From assembly GCA_011364975.1 (NCBI GenBank), contig RDOE01000031.1, positions 1 through 37,286 of the forward strand: DNA of 37,286 nt, in the 5' to 3' direction. The position numbers were made by a program, and so were the translations under genes. This document shows, piece after piece, positions 26,436-34,649 of this stretch. The notes beneath the pieces are model-generated. The model was not told the origin of the DNA. It made no database searches and saw only the letters and a program-made list of their open reading frames with translations. The DNA comes from Promethearchaeota archaeon (GTDB lineage Archaea; Asgardarchaeota; Lokiarchaeia; Sigyniarchaeales; SOKP01). Within the stretch, counting starts at the first letter, position 1. Each line of letters opens with the position of its first letter.

Positions 26436-27572
26436 TTATTCTTCTTCATATCCAACTACAATTTCTGTAAATATATTTGAAATTTCGACAAATATAGGAA
26501 TTTCAACTCTTACAAGTTGACCTAATATCCATTTATTCACATCCTTCAATAAAAATCGTATTTGATTTATTATTTTTTTATTTACTTCAGAATCTATAAT
26601 TTTAGATAACCACAACCCACCCCCTAATCTATAGGCGATGATTTTAATTAATGGCTCGAAAAGTTGTTCTAAAACTTGTTTCATCATCCAGGATTTAGGA
26701 ATAACACTCATATTACTTGAATCATAGGTCGAATCATTTAATATTGGGTTCTTCTCATCAATGCTTAACTTCGGCATAAAACTCAATAGTAATATCAAAG
26801 CAAATATAGCTGAAATTCCATTAATTGTATAGGTTCCTCCAACTTTTTCAAGATCATCTCTGTTAACTGCAATATTAGCGAGGAACATACAAATAAAAAC
26901 ATTCCTGTCAAAATTTTCTGAAACTATTGCATATCCTAAATCTTCGTCTATAATTAGGTATTTTTCTTCAAGTATTTTAATAATTTCATCAGGAAAAGTA
27001 AAAAATGTGTAGATTTTTTGTTCACTTCGTCTTATATCCTTTTCTATTACAAGTTCCTTCGAAATTAAACCAAACATATTTACGAGTTCTTCAAGTTGTT
27101 TCTTAATGTAATGACGAGGTTTATTTGGATCCCCAAACATTGCAAAAAATTGGTGATCCACAATATGAAAATCATTCCTTTTACTAAAGGCTTCAACCAT
27201 TCTATCAATAATCGGCCCTTGAGAGCCCAAAGCAATTGCTTTTGATTTAGAGGTTATAAAGCCATTAATTAACTCGTTGATGATAAAGTCCTGTTCATGA
27301 GTTCTAGATAAAAGAATTTTTTCAAAGGCTTCCGAAAATTGTTTAGTATTTGGAAAGAAAGCATTTTGTATTTTTTCATTAATTGATTTAATAAATAACT
27401 CTCCATCATTTTTAGGAAAATGTACTTTCATGGTTTCTAATCTCTGAATTAATGCTTCCTTTGCTCCAGGAATATTATCAATATCTCTTTTTTCCAAATT
27501 TTCTATTGCAAACTGTAACCCTTTCTCAAAATCTTTAAGAAGATTATTCCAAGTAACGTCTTGGTTTTCCAT
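26436..27572 (-). CDS. Orphan protein, 378 residues
   Basis: Not recognised. The N-terminal half is helical. A central part (about 165-215) looks like a winged-helix segment: IKKQLEELVNMFGLISKELV followed by a wing with KIYTFFTFPDEIIKILEEKYL. A hydrophobic stretch at about 248-266 (GISAIFALILLLSFMP) may be a buried helix or a single membrane contact. Translation is well supported: GGAGGT lies about 10 bases before the ATG at 27572, and the preceding gene ends six bases upstream. Probably a subunit of the same system as its neighbours. Confidence 0.62.
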   Translation of the reverse strand: MENQDVTWNNLLKDFEKGLQFAIENLEKRDIDNIPGAKEALIQRLETMKVHFPKNDGELFIKSINEKIQNAFFPNTKQFSEAFEKILLSRTHEQDFIINELINGFITSKSKAIALGSQGPIIDRMVEAFSKRNDFHIVDHQFFAMFGDPNKPRHYIKKQLEELVNMFGLISKELVIEKDIRRSEQKIYTFFTFPDEIIKILEEKYLIIDEDLGYAIVSENFDRNVFICMFLANIAVNRDDLEKVGGTYTINGISAIFALILLLSFMPKLSIDEKNPILNDSTYDSSNMSVIPKSWMMKQVLEQLFEPLIKIIAYRLGGGLWLSKIIDSEVNKKIINQIRFLLKDVNKWILGQLVRVEIPIFVEISNIFTEIVVGYEEE

Positions 27573-27578
27573 TGTTAT

Positions 27579-28538
27579 TTAAACCTCCCATTCTAATTTA
27601 TGTGCAATCTTTTTTAATGCTTCAATCAATGGTTTAATCAATTTTTTTTCATAAATATTTGGTGAGGCGATACCTTTCTGAGCTTTCCATCCCATCTGAG
27701 TTCCCTCACCCATTTCACGTTGTCCATATTTTAAGATATTACTTAAATCTCTTACCCACCAATAAAATCTCAACCATTTTTTATCAGGATTGTCTGGAGA
27801 GTAAATAACAACTATAGCCTTCCATTCTCCCATTAACCATTTTACTGTAATTCCACTCACGGGCATATAGAAATTTATTGGAAAATTAGCATGAAAACTA
27901 ATATCGAGATCTTCAGAGGAAATATTAAAGATAGGCTGATTATACCCTTCAAGAACAACAATTTCACCGCAATGCTGACATTCATAGTGAGATTTCATTT
28001 TATCCATCTTTTTAGAACACTTTGGGCAAGTTTTGTTTTCAATAATTCTATATTTGATGATCTCTAAATTTTTCTCTTTTTCTAATAGTTCTTTGCTTTT
28101 TGGCTCTTGTTTGCCATATTTTCCCTTCCAGGTCCAGAATTCATCAAAATTTTTATCGAATCTTTCTAAAGCATTAATAATGTTTTTCAAAACCTCCTTG
28201 TCATAAATTTTAAACATACCAGCATGCTGGTAACTTTTCCACCATGATAATCTCACGTATTTTTCATCTTTTAAGTAAGCACTATGACAAATCAAGACTG
28301 CAAATAATCTAGTTTCAGCTTTATTTATAATTATCCCAGACTCTGCTATTTCATATTGTTTGTTTAAACTCACGTTTTTGTGAAAGTATTCTCCATCAAG
28401 AAAGTCACCATTCTCGATAGTTTCTTTTTCATCCACACTTTTCTCTTCTTTTTGCTTTATGATTTTTCTACACTGCGGACACTGAAAAATTCCAGCAACT
28501 AATGGTTCCATATCAATATCACAAGAAGGACATTTCAA
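27579..28538 (-). CDS. Double zinc-ribbon protein, 319 residues
   Basis: Contains two four-cysteine zinc ribbons: MKCPSC with CPQC (C3, C6, C20, C23) and CPKC with CQHC (about 173-192). Each ribbon is followed by a similar domain with tryptophan-rich beta segments: YVRLSWWKSYQHAGMF after the first and LRFYWWVRDLSNI after the second, so the protein looks like an internal duplication of ribbon plus domain. The start is TTG at 28538, two bases after the previous stop, with GTGAT eight bases upstream; it places the first Cys at residue 3. Family unknown. Confidence 0.65.
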   Translation of the reverse strand: MKCPSCDIDMEPLVAGIFQCPQCRKIIKQKEEKSVDEKETIENGDFLDGEYFHKNVSLNKQYEIAESGIIINKAETRLFAVLICHSAYLKDEKYVRLSWWKSYQHAGMFKIYDKEVLKNIINALERFDKNFDEFWTWKGKYGKQEPKSKELLEKEKNLEIIKYRIIENKTCPKCSKKMDKMKSHYECQHCGEIVVLEGYNQPIFNISSEDLDISFHANFPINFYMPVSGITVKWLMGEWKAIVVIYSPDNPDKKWLRFYWWVRDLSNILKYGQREMGEGTQMGWKAQKGIASPNIYEKKLIKPLIEALKKIAHKLEWEV

Positions 28539-28540
28539 TT

Positions 28541-29641
28541 TTAATTATCACTACTCATAATAACAAATTTTTCATAATCTAAATTTAGTAATTGTAAATC
28601 CTTTTTTGAAAATTTTAAAAGTTCTTCATTAATTTCTACTAATTTATTTCTTAAATCAATAAGAGTTGATTGAATTTTATCAATAATGCCACCTTCATTA
28701 AATGATATTTTTTCGATAAAATCAAGATAACTATGTGCTTTATTTTTTCCGGAATATGCTTTCTTTAATTCTAATAATTGATTATCTATAAGTTTCATCT
28801 TATAGTTAAGATTTAACAAAATTAGAAGTTTATTTTTCCATGTTTGGAATATTTCTTCATTTGGGTCTATTTTATCAAAAGAAAATTTCCCAGATAATTC
28901 AATCCCTTCATCTTTAAGGTATTTAATAATCTCTTTATTCTCATCTATTGCTTTTTCAACTTTCTTTTTAACGGGTTTATTAATTAATTTAGGATCAAAG
29001 ATTTCCAAAAAAGATTCTATTTTTTTCTGAATCTCAGAAAATCTTTCGTAGAAACCCTCGATGGTTAGCTCAATTTTAATCGTTTGATATATATTTCCAA
29101 ATTGATCTAAAATATAATATAGATCATCTGATATGGTATAATCATGTTCCCCTATTTCATAGATAAAGGGATGTATATTATTGGTTTTTTCACATCTTAC
29201 TCCCTTTAGTTTAGTTAAAGCAAGATTAAAATTTCTTCTAGAGAGAGTTTTAAATTTTTTATTAATTATTAAAAACAAGCTATCATCAGGCACAGAAATT
29301 GTATTTTCTTCAATAGTTATTGTTTCCTCTCCTAACTTAACTAGAAAGTCTGGTTCCTTTTGTTGAAATTCTCTAATGCTTCTAATATTTTTTAATAATC
29401 CTAAATCAATAGCGACTTCAGTAAAATTTTCGTCCCAAAAACTAGTAATATTATTTTTGAAAATCTCATCTAATATCAATATTTTTTCATAATTATCAAT
29501 TAAAGTAGGATCGCTTAAATCTTTAAAAAGGTCATTTCTAATGACATATAAAAATAATGCAACGTACCTCATATCTAAGTCATCAAGAATTTTCTCGATG
29601 AGGTTCTTATCAACCTCTATTGATAAATTTTTATGTTCCAT
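28541..29641 (-). CDS. Orphan protein with C-terminal coiled coil, 366 residues
   Basis: First gene of the minus-strand run. Not recognised. Residues about 1-205 are mixed, with a helical start and beta-rich middle (EETITIEENTISV, SLFLIINKKF). Residues about 210-366 are helical with heptad character (QKKIESFLEIF, IDLRNKLVEINEELLKF). It ends two bases before the next start, so the pair is tightly coupled. The 199-base region between its ATG and the divergent elf1 gene must hold promoters for both; TTATATTTAC about 70 bases before its ATG is a possible TATA element. Confidence 0.62.
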   Translation of the reverse strand: MEHKNLSIEVDKNLIEKILDDLDMRYVALFLYVIRNDLFKDLSDPTLIDNYEKILILDEIFKNNITSFWDENFTEVAIDLGLLKNIRSIREFQQKEPDFLVKLGEETITIEENTISVPDDSLFLIINKKFKTLSRRNFNLALTKLKGVRCEKTNNIHPFIYEIGEHDYTISDDLYYILDQFGNIYQTIKIELTIEGFYERFSEIQKKIESFLEIFDPKLINKPVKKKVEKAIDENKEIIKYLKDEGIELSGKFSFDKIDPNEEIFQTWKNKLLILLNLNYKMKLIDNQLLELKKAYSGKNKAHSYLDFIEKISFNEGGIIDKIQSTLIDLRNKLVEINEELLKFSKKDLQLLNLDYEKFVIMSSDN

Positions 29642-29840
29642 GCCTAAAATCCACTTACAATTATTTATTTCGGGTAATTTTTTCAGTTAAAAAGAGTGAT
29701 TAAGTAAATATAACATTCCTAAAAAATTTTTCGATTTCCTCTTATTTTCAACTTAAAATACGAAAATTTTTTAGTTTTGAATGATAGATGACTATTAACT
29801 AAGAAATTTAATTCAATTGAAATAAGTATACTGAGAAATT

Positions 29841-30453
29841 ATGGGACGAAGAAAGAGAAAGCAACAAACATATAAGAGAGTCAAGAAAGTTCCAAAGATT
29901 TTCACCTGCCCAAATAACTGAATGGATCTCCCATTCAAATATGGAATGTGGTGAAAAATCTGTTAAAGTAGAGAATATAAGAAAGAGCGCAATAGCCACA
30001 GTTAAATGTGGATATTGTGGTTTGACCAAAGATGTATTAGTTAATTCCATATCTGAACCTGTGGATGCTTTCGGTGATTTTATTGATGTCTATTATGCAG
30101 ATCAAGAACTCCAAAGGTTAGAAAAACGAGTTCTAAAATTGAAAGAGGATAATGAATGGGGGGAATTATCCTTAGCCTATTCTATTCTTTCAGATATTTG
30201 CAGAGCAAAAGCAGCTGAAGCTTTAGAGGATGAAAATGAGGTAAACATGGAAGAAGTAAACAAATGGAAATTACAAGCGGAAGAATATAAACGTCTTGAA
30301 AAAAATGCTTTATTACAGTTAGATAGTCTTGAATTAGAAAAAGGAATTAAGACAGATGATGAATCATTATTCACTGAACATGATGAGAGTGATATCAAGA
30401 AAGAAAAAAAGATAGAAGACATTTTTGAAGATCCCGGTTTTCTAGAATTTTGA
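29841..30453 (+). CDS. elf1: Transcription elongation factor Elf1 homologue, interrupted by a 31-base insert
   Basis: Elf1 (ELOF1 in humans) binds RNA polymerase during elongation. Exon-like part one starts ATG at 29841 with the hallmark MGRRKRK and reads to KIFTCPN, then meets a TGA. Part two, in the next frame, continues CGEKSVKV, a second knuckle CGYC, and the family signature SISEPVDAFGDFIDVYYA. Removing 31 bases rejoins these into a 193-residue protein with a complete four-cysteine zinc ribbon. A C-terminal extension of about 115 acidic and helical residues follows the core, beyond the usual 80-90 residues. Without removal the gene would be broken. See the intron entry for the junctions. 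Confidence 0.87.
29909..29939 (+). other. Candidate archaeal mRNA intron (31 bases) in elf1
   Basis: Excising 29909-29939 gives CMEC; excising 29916-29946 gives CPNC; both restore frame and the zinc CxxC. The flanks pair strongly: TTTTCACC (29899-29906) with GGTGAAAA (29950-29957), extendable with one bulged A. The insert contains a hairpin GAATGG/CCATTC (29920-29925 with 29931-29936). A short central helix CCA/TGG (29910-29912 with 29942-29944) and a three-base bulge TGC before it give a relaxed bulge-helix-bulge, the substrate shape of archaeal splicing endonuclease. It is not canonical: the central helix is only three pairs and five extra bases bulge on the 3' side. An insertion mutation or assembly error is the alternative. 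Confidence 0.5.
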
Positions 30454-30454
30454 T

Positions 30455-32110
30455 TCAAGCGTTATATTCCATATTTGATCGCAGAATTCTCTCCTTAACA
30501 TTTAAGGGGATAAATTTCCAAATAGGAAGTCTAATAATCAAGTTAAATAACTCATTTAAGGTAATTTTCTTTTTCTTAATGAGATAGCTCCAATTACGAT
30601 AAGCCAATTTATTAAACAAGCGCATTAAATTAACTCCAAAGATATTATATTTTGAAGTTAGGAATTTTGCAAAATAAGCTCCCAATCTTTTAGTTTGAGG
30701 AACAGATTCCGGGTAAACTGATTCTGAGAGAGGACGATTGAATATTTCATATATTGAAAAGATAGGTATGAGATTTTCGAGATATTCATTGATTATTGTG
30801 ACATAATTTGTATTTTTCGAGGATAAGAGTGATAAATCATTCAGTTTTTTTAGGGCAAAGCTAAAATATTTTTCTTTAAATGATAACCACATGGATGCCA
30901 TATTATTTCTTAAATCCTTAAAAATATGGATTATTTCTTCTTCTTGAAAGAGTAATTCATAATCATTCTCTTGATGCTTTATGTATTCTAAGAATACAGA
31001 ATCAGTATTTTTACTTTCAAAACTATTAAATGCATACTCTCTTGATTCGGTATGAATTGTATGTGTATATAATGGAGTGGTCCATAACATTTGCAATAGT
31101 CTTTCCATAATCTTTAGGTTAAATGAGAGTTGGATAAAGGTTTTATTAATTCTTAAGTTTGATTTATCCATAAATTTTAATTTAGATAACAAATCCTTCT
31201 TTTTCTTTTTACTTTCAAGAATTTTTTTAACCAAGAGATGCCTAATTTTCTTTAGTTTTATAATATAGGAATAAAAATCAACATTATAATGTTCAACAAT
31301 ATATTCATGGGGAATTAAAGCAACATTACGGATCTCTTTATCATTCTTAGAATTAATACTCATTGCGTGATCACCAATAGAATAGGAAAATAGAGTATTA
31401 TCTAAAGCGGAATTAAAATCGGAAAATTTACCCAATCTTTTTGGTGCGTTTGTAAAATAACCATGAAGGAGAGTTTCAATAGCCTTAAAGTTATTATTTT
31501 CATATTCTGATATAATTATAGATTCAAATTCACCTGGATGGTGTCGCTTTATCTTATATTTATTCGCTACAAGATATATAGCCTGATTAGCGCGGTGGCA
31601 TACAGTATGACTCCACCTAAAAATAGTTTCTAAGCATCTACCATACGTAAGGTGATATCCATAAAATTCAGGGCCAAAATAAATAGGGAATCCAAATCCA
31701 CGAGAAGTTGCAAAGGTGAATTGCAATAAGTTTCTTACTTTTTCTCCTTTCAATAATCCGGGGAATTTGTAATGTAGGGCAATCCTTGGAAATAACGCAC
31801 CTATCCCCAAGTTCATCCAAGCCTCAAATAAAATTATACTATCTGGAAATTTAAAAGAGTCCTTTCTAGAGGAGTATTCATCACTCACTTTAGTTAAAGT
31901 AGTTGGAATTGAATATAACCAATCTTTCTCATGTTCTAAGGTTTGGATTCCCATTTTTAATTTTGATAAAACGAGTGGTTTTATCTGATTCTGGACATTA
32001 TTTTTAATGAAGTAATAATTATTTAGTACCCTAATAAATGATGTAATTTCTAAAATACGGGTCTGTAAATTATGTGAGACTTTGATGTTTATAGCCTTTA
32101 ATGTATTCAT
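30455..32110 (-). CDS. Orphan protein, 551 residues
   Basis: I do not recognise this large protein. It is rich in Tyr, Phe, His and Lys, with no clear membrane span and no obvious catalytic motif. An N-terminal helical part (1-90) precedes a region with glycine-rich aromatic text (RGFGFPIYFGPEFYGYHL), a histidine-containing segment CHRANQAIYL, and a helical C-terminal half with a lysine-rich helix (about 285-300). The frame is open to a TTG at 32125, but ATG 32110 is the better start; no ribosome site is seen. It ends one base after elf1 ends on the other strand. Confidence 0.6.
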   Translation of the reverse strand: MNTLKAINIKVSHNLQTRILEITSFIRVLNNYYFIKNNVQNQIKPLVLSKLKMGIQTLEHEKDWLYSIPTTLTKVSDEYSSRKDSFKFPDSIILFEAWMNLGIGALFPRIALHYKFPGLLKGEKVRNLLQFTFATSRGFGFPIYFGPEFYGYHLTYGRCLETIFRWSHTVCHRANQAIYLVANKYKIKRHHPGEFESIIISEYENNNFKAIETLLHGYFTNAPKRLGKFSDFNSALDNTLFSYSIGDHAMSINSKNDKEIRNVALIPHEYIVEHYNVDFYSYIIKLKKIRHLLVKKILESKKKKKDLLSKLKFMDKSNLRINKTFIQLSFNLKIMERLLQMLWTTPLYTHTIHTESREYAFNSFESKNTDSVFLEYIKHQENDYELLFQEEEIIHIFKDLRNNMASMWLSFKEKYFSFALKKLNDLSLLSSKNTNYVTIINEYLENLIPIFSIYEIFNRPLSESVYPESVPQTKRLGAYFAKFLTSKYNIFGVNLMRLFNKLAYRNWSYLIKKKKITLNELFNLIIRLPIWKFIPLNVKERILRSNMEYNA

Positions 32111-32295
32111 ATTGTAGGGATACAACTATTTTACTAAACTTAATCTTTAATAAGTTATAGTAAATAATTTTGATATTAATTTTTGTTATATTAAAATCAA
32201 TAAAGAAATTAAATAAAGGTAAAATGTATTAAATGAAACATTTAATAAAAGATATTAATTAATTTTTCTAGGATAATAATTTAGACGAATCTAAT

Positions 32296-32739
32296 CTATT
32301 GTTGAGATTGACGCTTAGCAAATAATTGTTTGAGCTCACCCATTATAGCACCTCTTAAACTTTGAGGGTTAGCTGGGCGTTGTGGTCCAGGACTACCAGG
32401 TGGTCCTCCTGGTGGTGGTGGTGGACCTCCAGGGGGTCCTCCAGGGGGTCCTGAAGATGGTGGTGGGACACTAATAGGCGCACTTGGAGAAGCAATAACT
32501 GGAGCCGCTCCTCCACCCCCCCTTGTTTTCAAAGCAGCAAGATCATTATTCATATTATTCATTTTTGATTCAATAGAGGATATTTTTTGGTTAAAATTTG
32601 ACAATGTTTGATCTAATAAATCGGGTATTCTTAAAAGCATTGACATCATTCTTTCCACGATATCTCCAAATGCATTAAGTTTTTCTTCAAGAGGGGCTTT
32701 TCGAGTTTCTTGCATGAAATTTGCGAATTCTTCTGCCAT
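32296..32739 (-). CDS. Coiled-coil plus polyproline protein, BRK1/CCDC53-like (hypothesis)
   Basis: A 147-residue protein in three parts. Residues about 45-72 form a short coiled coil with perfect a/d spacing (ISSIESKMNNMNNDLAAL), similar in length and pattern to the trimeric coils of eukaryotic BRK1 (WAVE complex) and CCDC53 (WASH complex). Residues about 77-125 are low complexity with glycine runs and PPPPPGG, suited to profilin or SH3-like binding. A basic helix (SLRGAIMGELKQLFAKR, 127-143) ends it. ATG 32739 is clear. Similarity to BRK1/CCDC53 is short and could be convergent, as many coiled coils share it. Confidence 0.65.
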   Translation of the reverse strand: MAEEFANFMQETRKAPLEEKLNAFGDIVERMMSMLLRIPDLLDQTLSNFNQKISSIESKMNNMNNDLAALKTRGGGGAAPVIASPSAPISVPPPSSGPPGGPPGGPPPPPGGPPGSPGPQRPANPQSLRGAIMGELKQLFAKRQSQQ

Positions 32740-32853
32740 TTTTTATTCTCTATTTTTATTAATAAAGTGATATGCTATCCTTTTTCTATTAATTATATAT
32801 TTGATATGTTTAATAAATTTAAGTTCATAGCTTTGTATTAATGGAAATTATGG

Positions 32854-32861
32854 AAAAAAAA
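32854..32861 (-). terminator. Oligo-T terminator after the helical-protein gene
   Basis: Read on the minus strand, a run of eight T residues lies about ten bases after the stop codon of the gene at 32870-33499. This is a simple archaeal U-tract terminator and separates that gene from the polyproline gene further along. Confidence 0.45.
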
Positions 32862-32869
32862 GTTATATC

Positions 32870-33499
32870 TTAACTTGCTTTATTTACGGTATTCTTAAGT
32901 TTGAGCCATAGCTCATCAACTTCGTTCCTAACTTGTATAAACTGATGCATTTTTTTTAGAAAGACATCTCGAGCACGATCGAATTCTTTTTGAATATCAT
33001 TAACCTCTGCTTCAAGAATATGCATCTTTTCTCCTTCAATCAAATCATTTTTCTTTTTTTCAAGAGCTAAAGCTTTTTTAATTACTATACTACGTTTATT
33101 TGCAACTTCACCTAAAGCATCGGCAAATTCGATTTTTTTTTCAATAAAATATTCCTTTTTAAGTGCTAAATCCTTTATTGCATCGATATATGCATTATTA
33201 ACTTTGATATAATCATCATTCCTATGGATTATGTCTTGAAAAATATTAACTTCTTCATCTTTAATATTTGATCTTTTTTCTCGTACCAACGTCTGCATTT
33301 GCTTCAAAACATCTCTAAATATTCTATTAAGCATATCACGATTTAAATTAACTTTCCTCAAATTATCAGCATACTTTTTTTGAGAATCGATAAGATTTTC
33401 TTGAGATTTTGCCAATTTCTTAAATTGAGAAACTAAATCTCTCTCAATTTTAGCAAGCTCGAGTTCGTCTTCATGAGTAATGATTGGGCTCATATTCAT
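32870..33499 (-). CDS. All-helical coiled-coil protein, about 209 residues
   Basis: Almost entirely alpha-helical and highly charged, with several long helices (ELAKIERDLVSQFKKLAK, then segments around 60-100, 105-150 and 160-200). The layout of about four long amphipathic helices could be a helical bundle or an antiparallel coil such as a BAR-like or spectrin-like fold; I cannot choose. The N-terminus has ATGs at 33499 and 33493, with TTAAATAA (33511-33518) nearby, which favours a leaderless start at either. The next gene downstream encodes the coiled-coil polyproline protein, but a T-run lies between them, so co-transcription is uncertain. Confidence 0.62.
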   Translation of the reverse strand: MNMSPIITHEDELELAKIERDLVSQFKKLAKSQENLIDSQKKYADNLRKVNLNRDMLNRIFRDVLKQMQTLVREKRSNIKDEEVNIFQDIIHRNDDYIKVNNAYIDAIKDLALKKEYFIEKKIEFADALGEVANKRSIVIKKALALEKKKNDLIEGEKMHILEAEVNDIQKEFDRARDVFLKKMHQFIQVRNEVDELWLKLKNTVNKAS

Positions 33500-33589
33500 C
33501 AATTTAAAACTTATTTAATTTAGATTTAATCGTTTTATTATTTTTAAATAAATTCATGATTATAATATTTAGTCTTTTTTGAAATATAC

Positions 33590-34624
33590 TCAAAAAGGAT
33601 ACAATGCAGTTGTGATATTATCTTTATAATTTGCTTTAATTATTTTTGCCGTTACAGAAGTTCCAACTAATCCATCATCAAAAATTAAGGGTTTTTTCAA
33701 TAGGATTTTAATACCAACGTTATCGTCAATTTTTCCAATACATTCATTTTGCCATCTTCCTCTTGATATAATTTTTATCTTCAAAAGATCACCTTTTTGA
33801 TATTTTAAAGATGAAACAGATGTCCTTTTATGAATTCCAAAATCATTAGGACCTAATTTTAACTTTATATTATATTTTTTTTCTAGTTTTGTTAATTGTG
33901 AGTAGAAATAATCCCAGGATTTGGGTCTAATCTTCTTCAATTTTCTCCCTGTTTTATATATTAAATACTTTTGTATACCAATTTGCGTCTGCTGTTCGGT
34001 AAATCCTTCCTTTCTTAAGTTAAGTATAAGTTTTATAATGTCCTCAATATCAGTATCATTTTGGCCAGGAAACCACACTGGGGCTAATAATATATCAATT
34101 TTCGAATCTAAGAGATTATATATATTCTTTATAATCATATCAAGATCATATTCATTACAATTACATAAATAGCAAGCTAACTCTTCATTTAATGTGTTTA
34201 AGCTTAAATTGATCCTTGTGAGGCCTTTTATTTTTAGCATTTTTACAAGATCAGGTGATAATAACAAACCATTACTCTGCATAGAAATAGTTGTGATTCC
34301 ATTCATGTTAGAAAATCGTTCTAATAAGTTGTTTAATTCAGGATAAAGTAAAATTTCCCCATATGGTGCTATATGAATTTCAATATCAAACTCTCCTTTA
34401 ATTTCTACAACTTTCTTCACATTTTCTACTAAATAATCTGAATTAATCATAAAGTTTGTCTCGTAATCATTAGCACTAACAAAACAATATTTGCATTTTA
34501 GATTGCATAAAGTTAGGGGTTTAAGTTCAATAATATTAGTCCCCCGATCAATTACTCCTAAAAAGTCGACACCCATCAACGGGATTTCTGAATCTTTATT
34601 GATATAAATAAGCTCTCTGTTCAT
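33590..34624 (-). CDS. Radical SAM protein with C-terminal TRAM-like domain
   Basis: A 344-residue archaeal radical SAM protein. The [4Fe-4S] cysteines are C40, C44 and C47 (TLCNLKCKYCF). A barrel with the glycine region APYGEILLYPEL and the segment ITTISMQSNGLLL follows. The last 65 residues (about 278-344; KGDLLKIKIISRGRWQNECIG) form a small beta domain like TRAM, an RNA-binding module found in tRNA modification enzymes. A role in RNA or nucleotide modification is plausible (compare the archaeal COG2100-type family), but the substrate is not known. It starts 25 bases after the aPelota stop, so the two are probably co-transcribed. Confidence 0.8.
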   Translation of the reverse strand: MNRELIYINKDSEIPLMGVDFLGVIDRGTNIIELKPLTLCNLKCKYCFVSANDYETNFMINSDYLVENVKKVVEIKGEFDIEIHIAPYGEILLYPELNNLLERFSNMNGITTISMQSNGLLLSPDLVKMLKIKGLTRINLSLNTLNEELACYLCNCNEYDLDMIIKNIYNLLDSKIDILLAPVWFPGQNDTDIEDIIKLILNLRKEGFTEQQTQIGIQKYLIYKTGRKLKKIRPKSWDYFYSQLTKLEKKYNIKLKLGPNDFGIHKRTSVSSLKYQKGDLLKIKIISRGRWQNECIGKIDDNVGIKILLKKPLIFDDGLVGTSVTAKIIKANYKDNITTALYPF

Positions 34625-34649
34625 ATTTTTCCAGGGTGATATTGGTTTT

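Noticed and set aside
29808..30050. Minus-strand open frame of 80 codons
   Set aside because: It lies opposite the strongly supported elf1 gene, has no family resemblance, and is a by-product of the elf1 coding sequence.
29941..30453. ATG at 29941 as the true start of Elf1
   Set aside because: It would drop the conserved MGRRK N-terminus and the first half of the first zinc knuckle, both of which lie just upstream in the other frame.
30177..30458. Minus-strand open frame of 93 codons, serine-rich
   Set aside because: Antisense shadow of the acidic elf1 tail; Ser/Phe-rich composition is typical of the reverse complement of Glu/Lys-rich coding DNA.
32376..32520. GGTGG/CCTCC runs as a DNA repeat or CRISPR-like array
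   Set aside because: They encode the proline/glycine tract of the coiled-coil protein; there are no spacers or regular repeat units.
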